DNA from: Vibrio tasmaniensis 1F-187
GTDB lineage: Bacteria; Pseudomonadota; Gammaproteobacteria; Enterobacterales; Vibrionaceae
Reading direction: 5' to 3'
DNA: 64,000 nt
Assembly (NCBI RefSeq): GCF_000272405.2
Contig: NZ_AJZM02000378.1
Coordinates: 39,440-103,439, forward strand
In this document: positions 63,981 through 64,000 of the stretch, in pieces
Layout of the letters: each line of letters opens with the position of its first letter
Position numbering within the stretch: position 1 is the stretch's first letter
Translations under genes and position numbers: made by a program
The notes under the pieces: model-generated
What the model saw: the letters and a program-made list of their open reading frames with translations, nothing else
Told to the model about the DNA's origin: nothing
Databases searched by the model: none

Positions 63981-64000
63981 GGCTTTGTTGCGTAATTCAG
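63981..64000. mobile_element. Terminal inverted repeat of an IS5/IS903-type insertion sequence, edge-truncated
   Basis: The last 20 bases, starting with GGCTTTGTTGCGTAATTCAG, resemble the IS903-group end (known form GGCTTTGTTGAATAAATC). The body and transposase would lie beyond the window. Similarity is to a recalled consensus, so this is a candidate. Confidence 0.55.

Overview
The window looks like a chromosomal segment of a marine Vibrio, probably of the Splendidus-type group. The evidence is gene content and order: tfoX, a PLP decarboxylase of the PanP type, hexR, an iron alcohol dehydrogenase, grxA and a YbjL/AspT-type antiporter in a row; fabV, fadE and psrA together; rsuA divergent from radD; and many cyclic-di-GMP and two-component proteins. 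The species call is inference. I saw no rRNA, tRNA or CRISPR array.

Left part (1-12.3 kb): a trypsin-like protease cut by the window edge with a secreted partner, a MocR-type regulator facing a small conserved protein across a near-perfect CRP site, and an HD-GYP protein. Then come two tandem paralogous lipoproteins. Each has a metzincin-like HExxHxxGxxH motif, an Ig/cadherin-like segment and a LamG-like region. The copy at 5709-8867 is interrupted by one in-frame TAG; the copy at 9066-12212 is intact.

Middle part (12.4-39.8 kb): housekeeping and regulation. It includes aspC, an outer-membrane barrel, a cNMP/CBS/nucleotidyltransferase protein with a DnaQ-like exonuclease, a YiiM-like MOSC protein, serC, a YdgA/DUF945 protein, a sensor kinase with a degenerate receiver domain overlapping its response regulator, tfoX, an HDOD protein, lysO, panP, hexR, an iron alcohol dehydrogenase, grxA behind an OxyR-like site, and a YbjL-like antiporter. 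The lipid block is fabV-fadE-psrA. Upstream of psrA lie a good promoter, a PsrA-like box over the start point and a FadR-like operator. On the other strand of that gap is an orphan terminator with a 45-codon ORF that has a signal-peptide-like start.

Right part (39.9-64 kb): a LapA/BapA-type VCBS adhesin with a candidate LapG cleavage site, divergent from a TolC-like (LapE-type) protein and an OmpA-type lipoprotein. These are followed by nhaA, an AttH-like/FtsX-like/ABC ATPase operon, a MATE exporter, an NAD(P)-binding DUF2867 protein, a Bcr/CflA exporter coupled to a DUF2913 gene, rsuA, radD, an AT-rich GGDEF-EAL protein and a PepSY-response regulator-kinase operon. The last 20 bases look like the end of an IS5/IS903-type insertion sequence leaving the window.

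Common threads are cyclic-di-GMP (HD-GYP, GGDEF-EAL, LapG-type adhesin), carbon and fatty-acid control (CRP, HexR, FadR, PsrA), and surface or secreted proteins. The best leads are the amber-interrupted metalloprotease pair, the orphan transcript by psrA, the adhesin with a candidate LapG site and the pseudo-receiver kinase.
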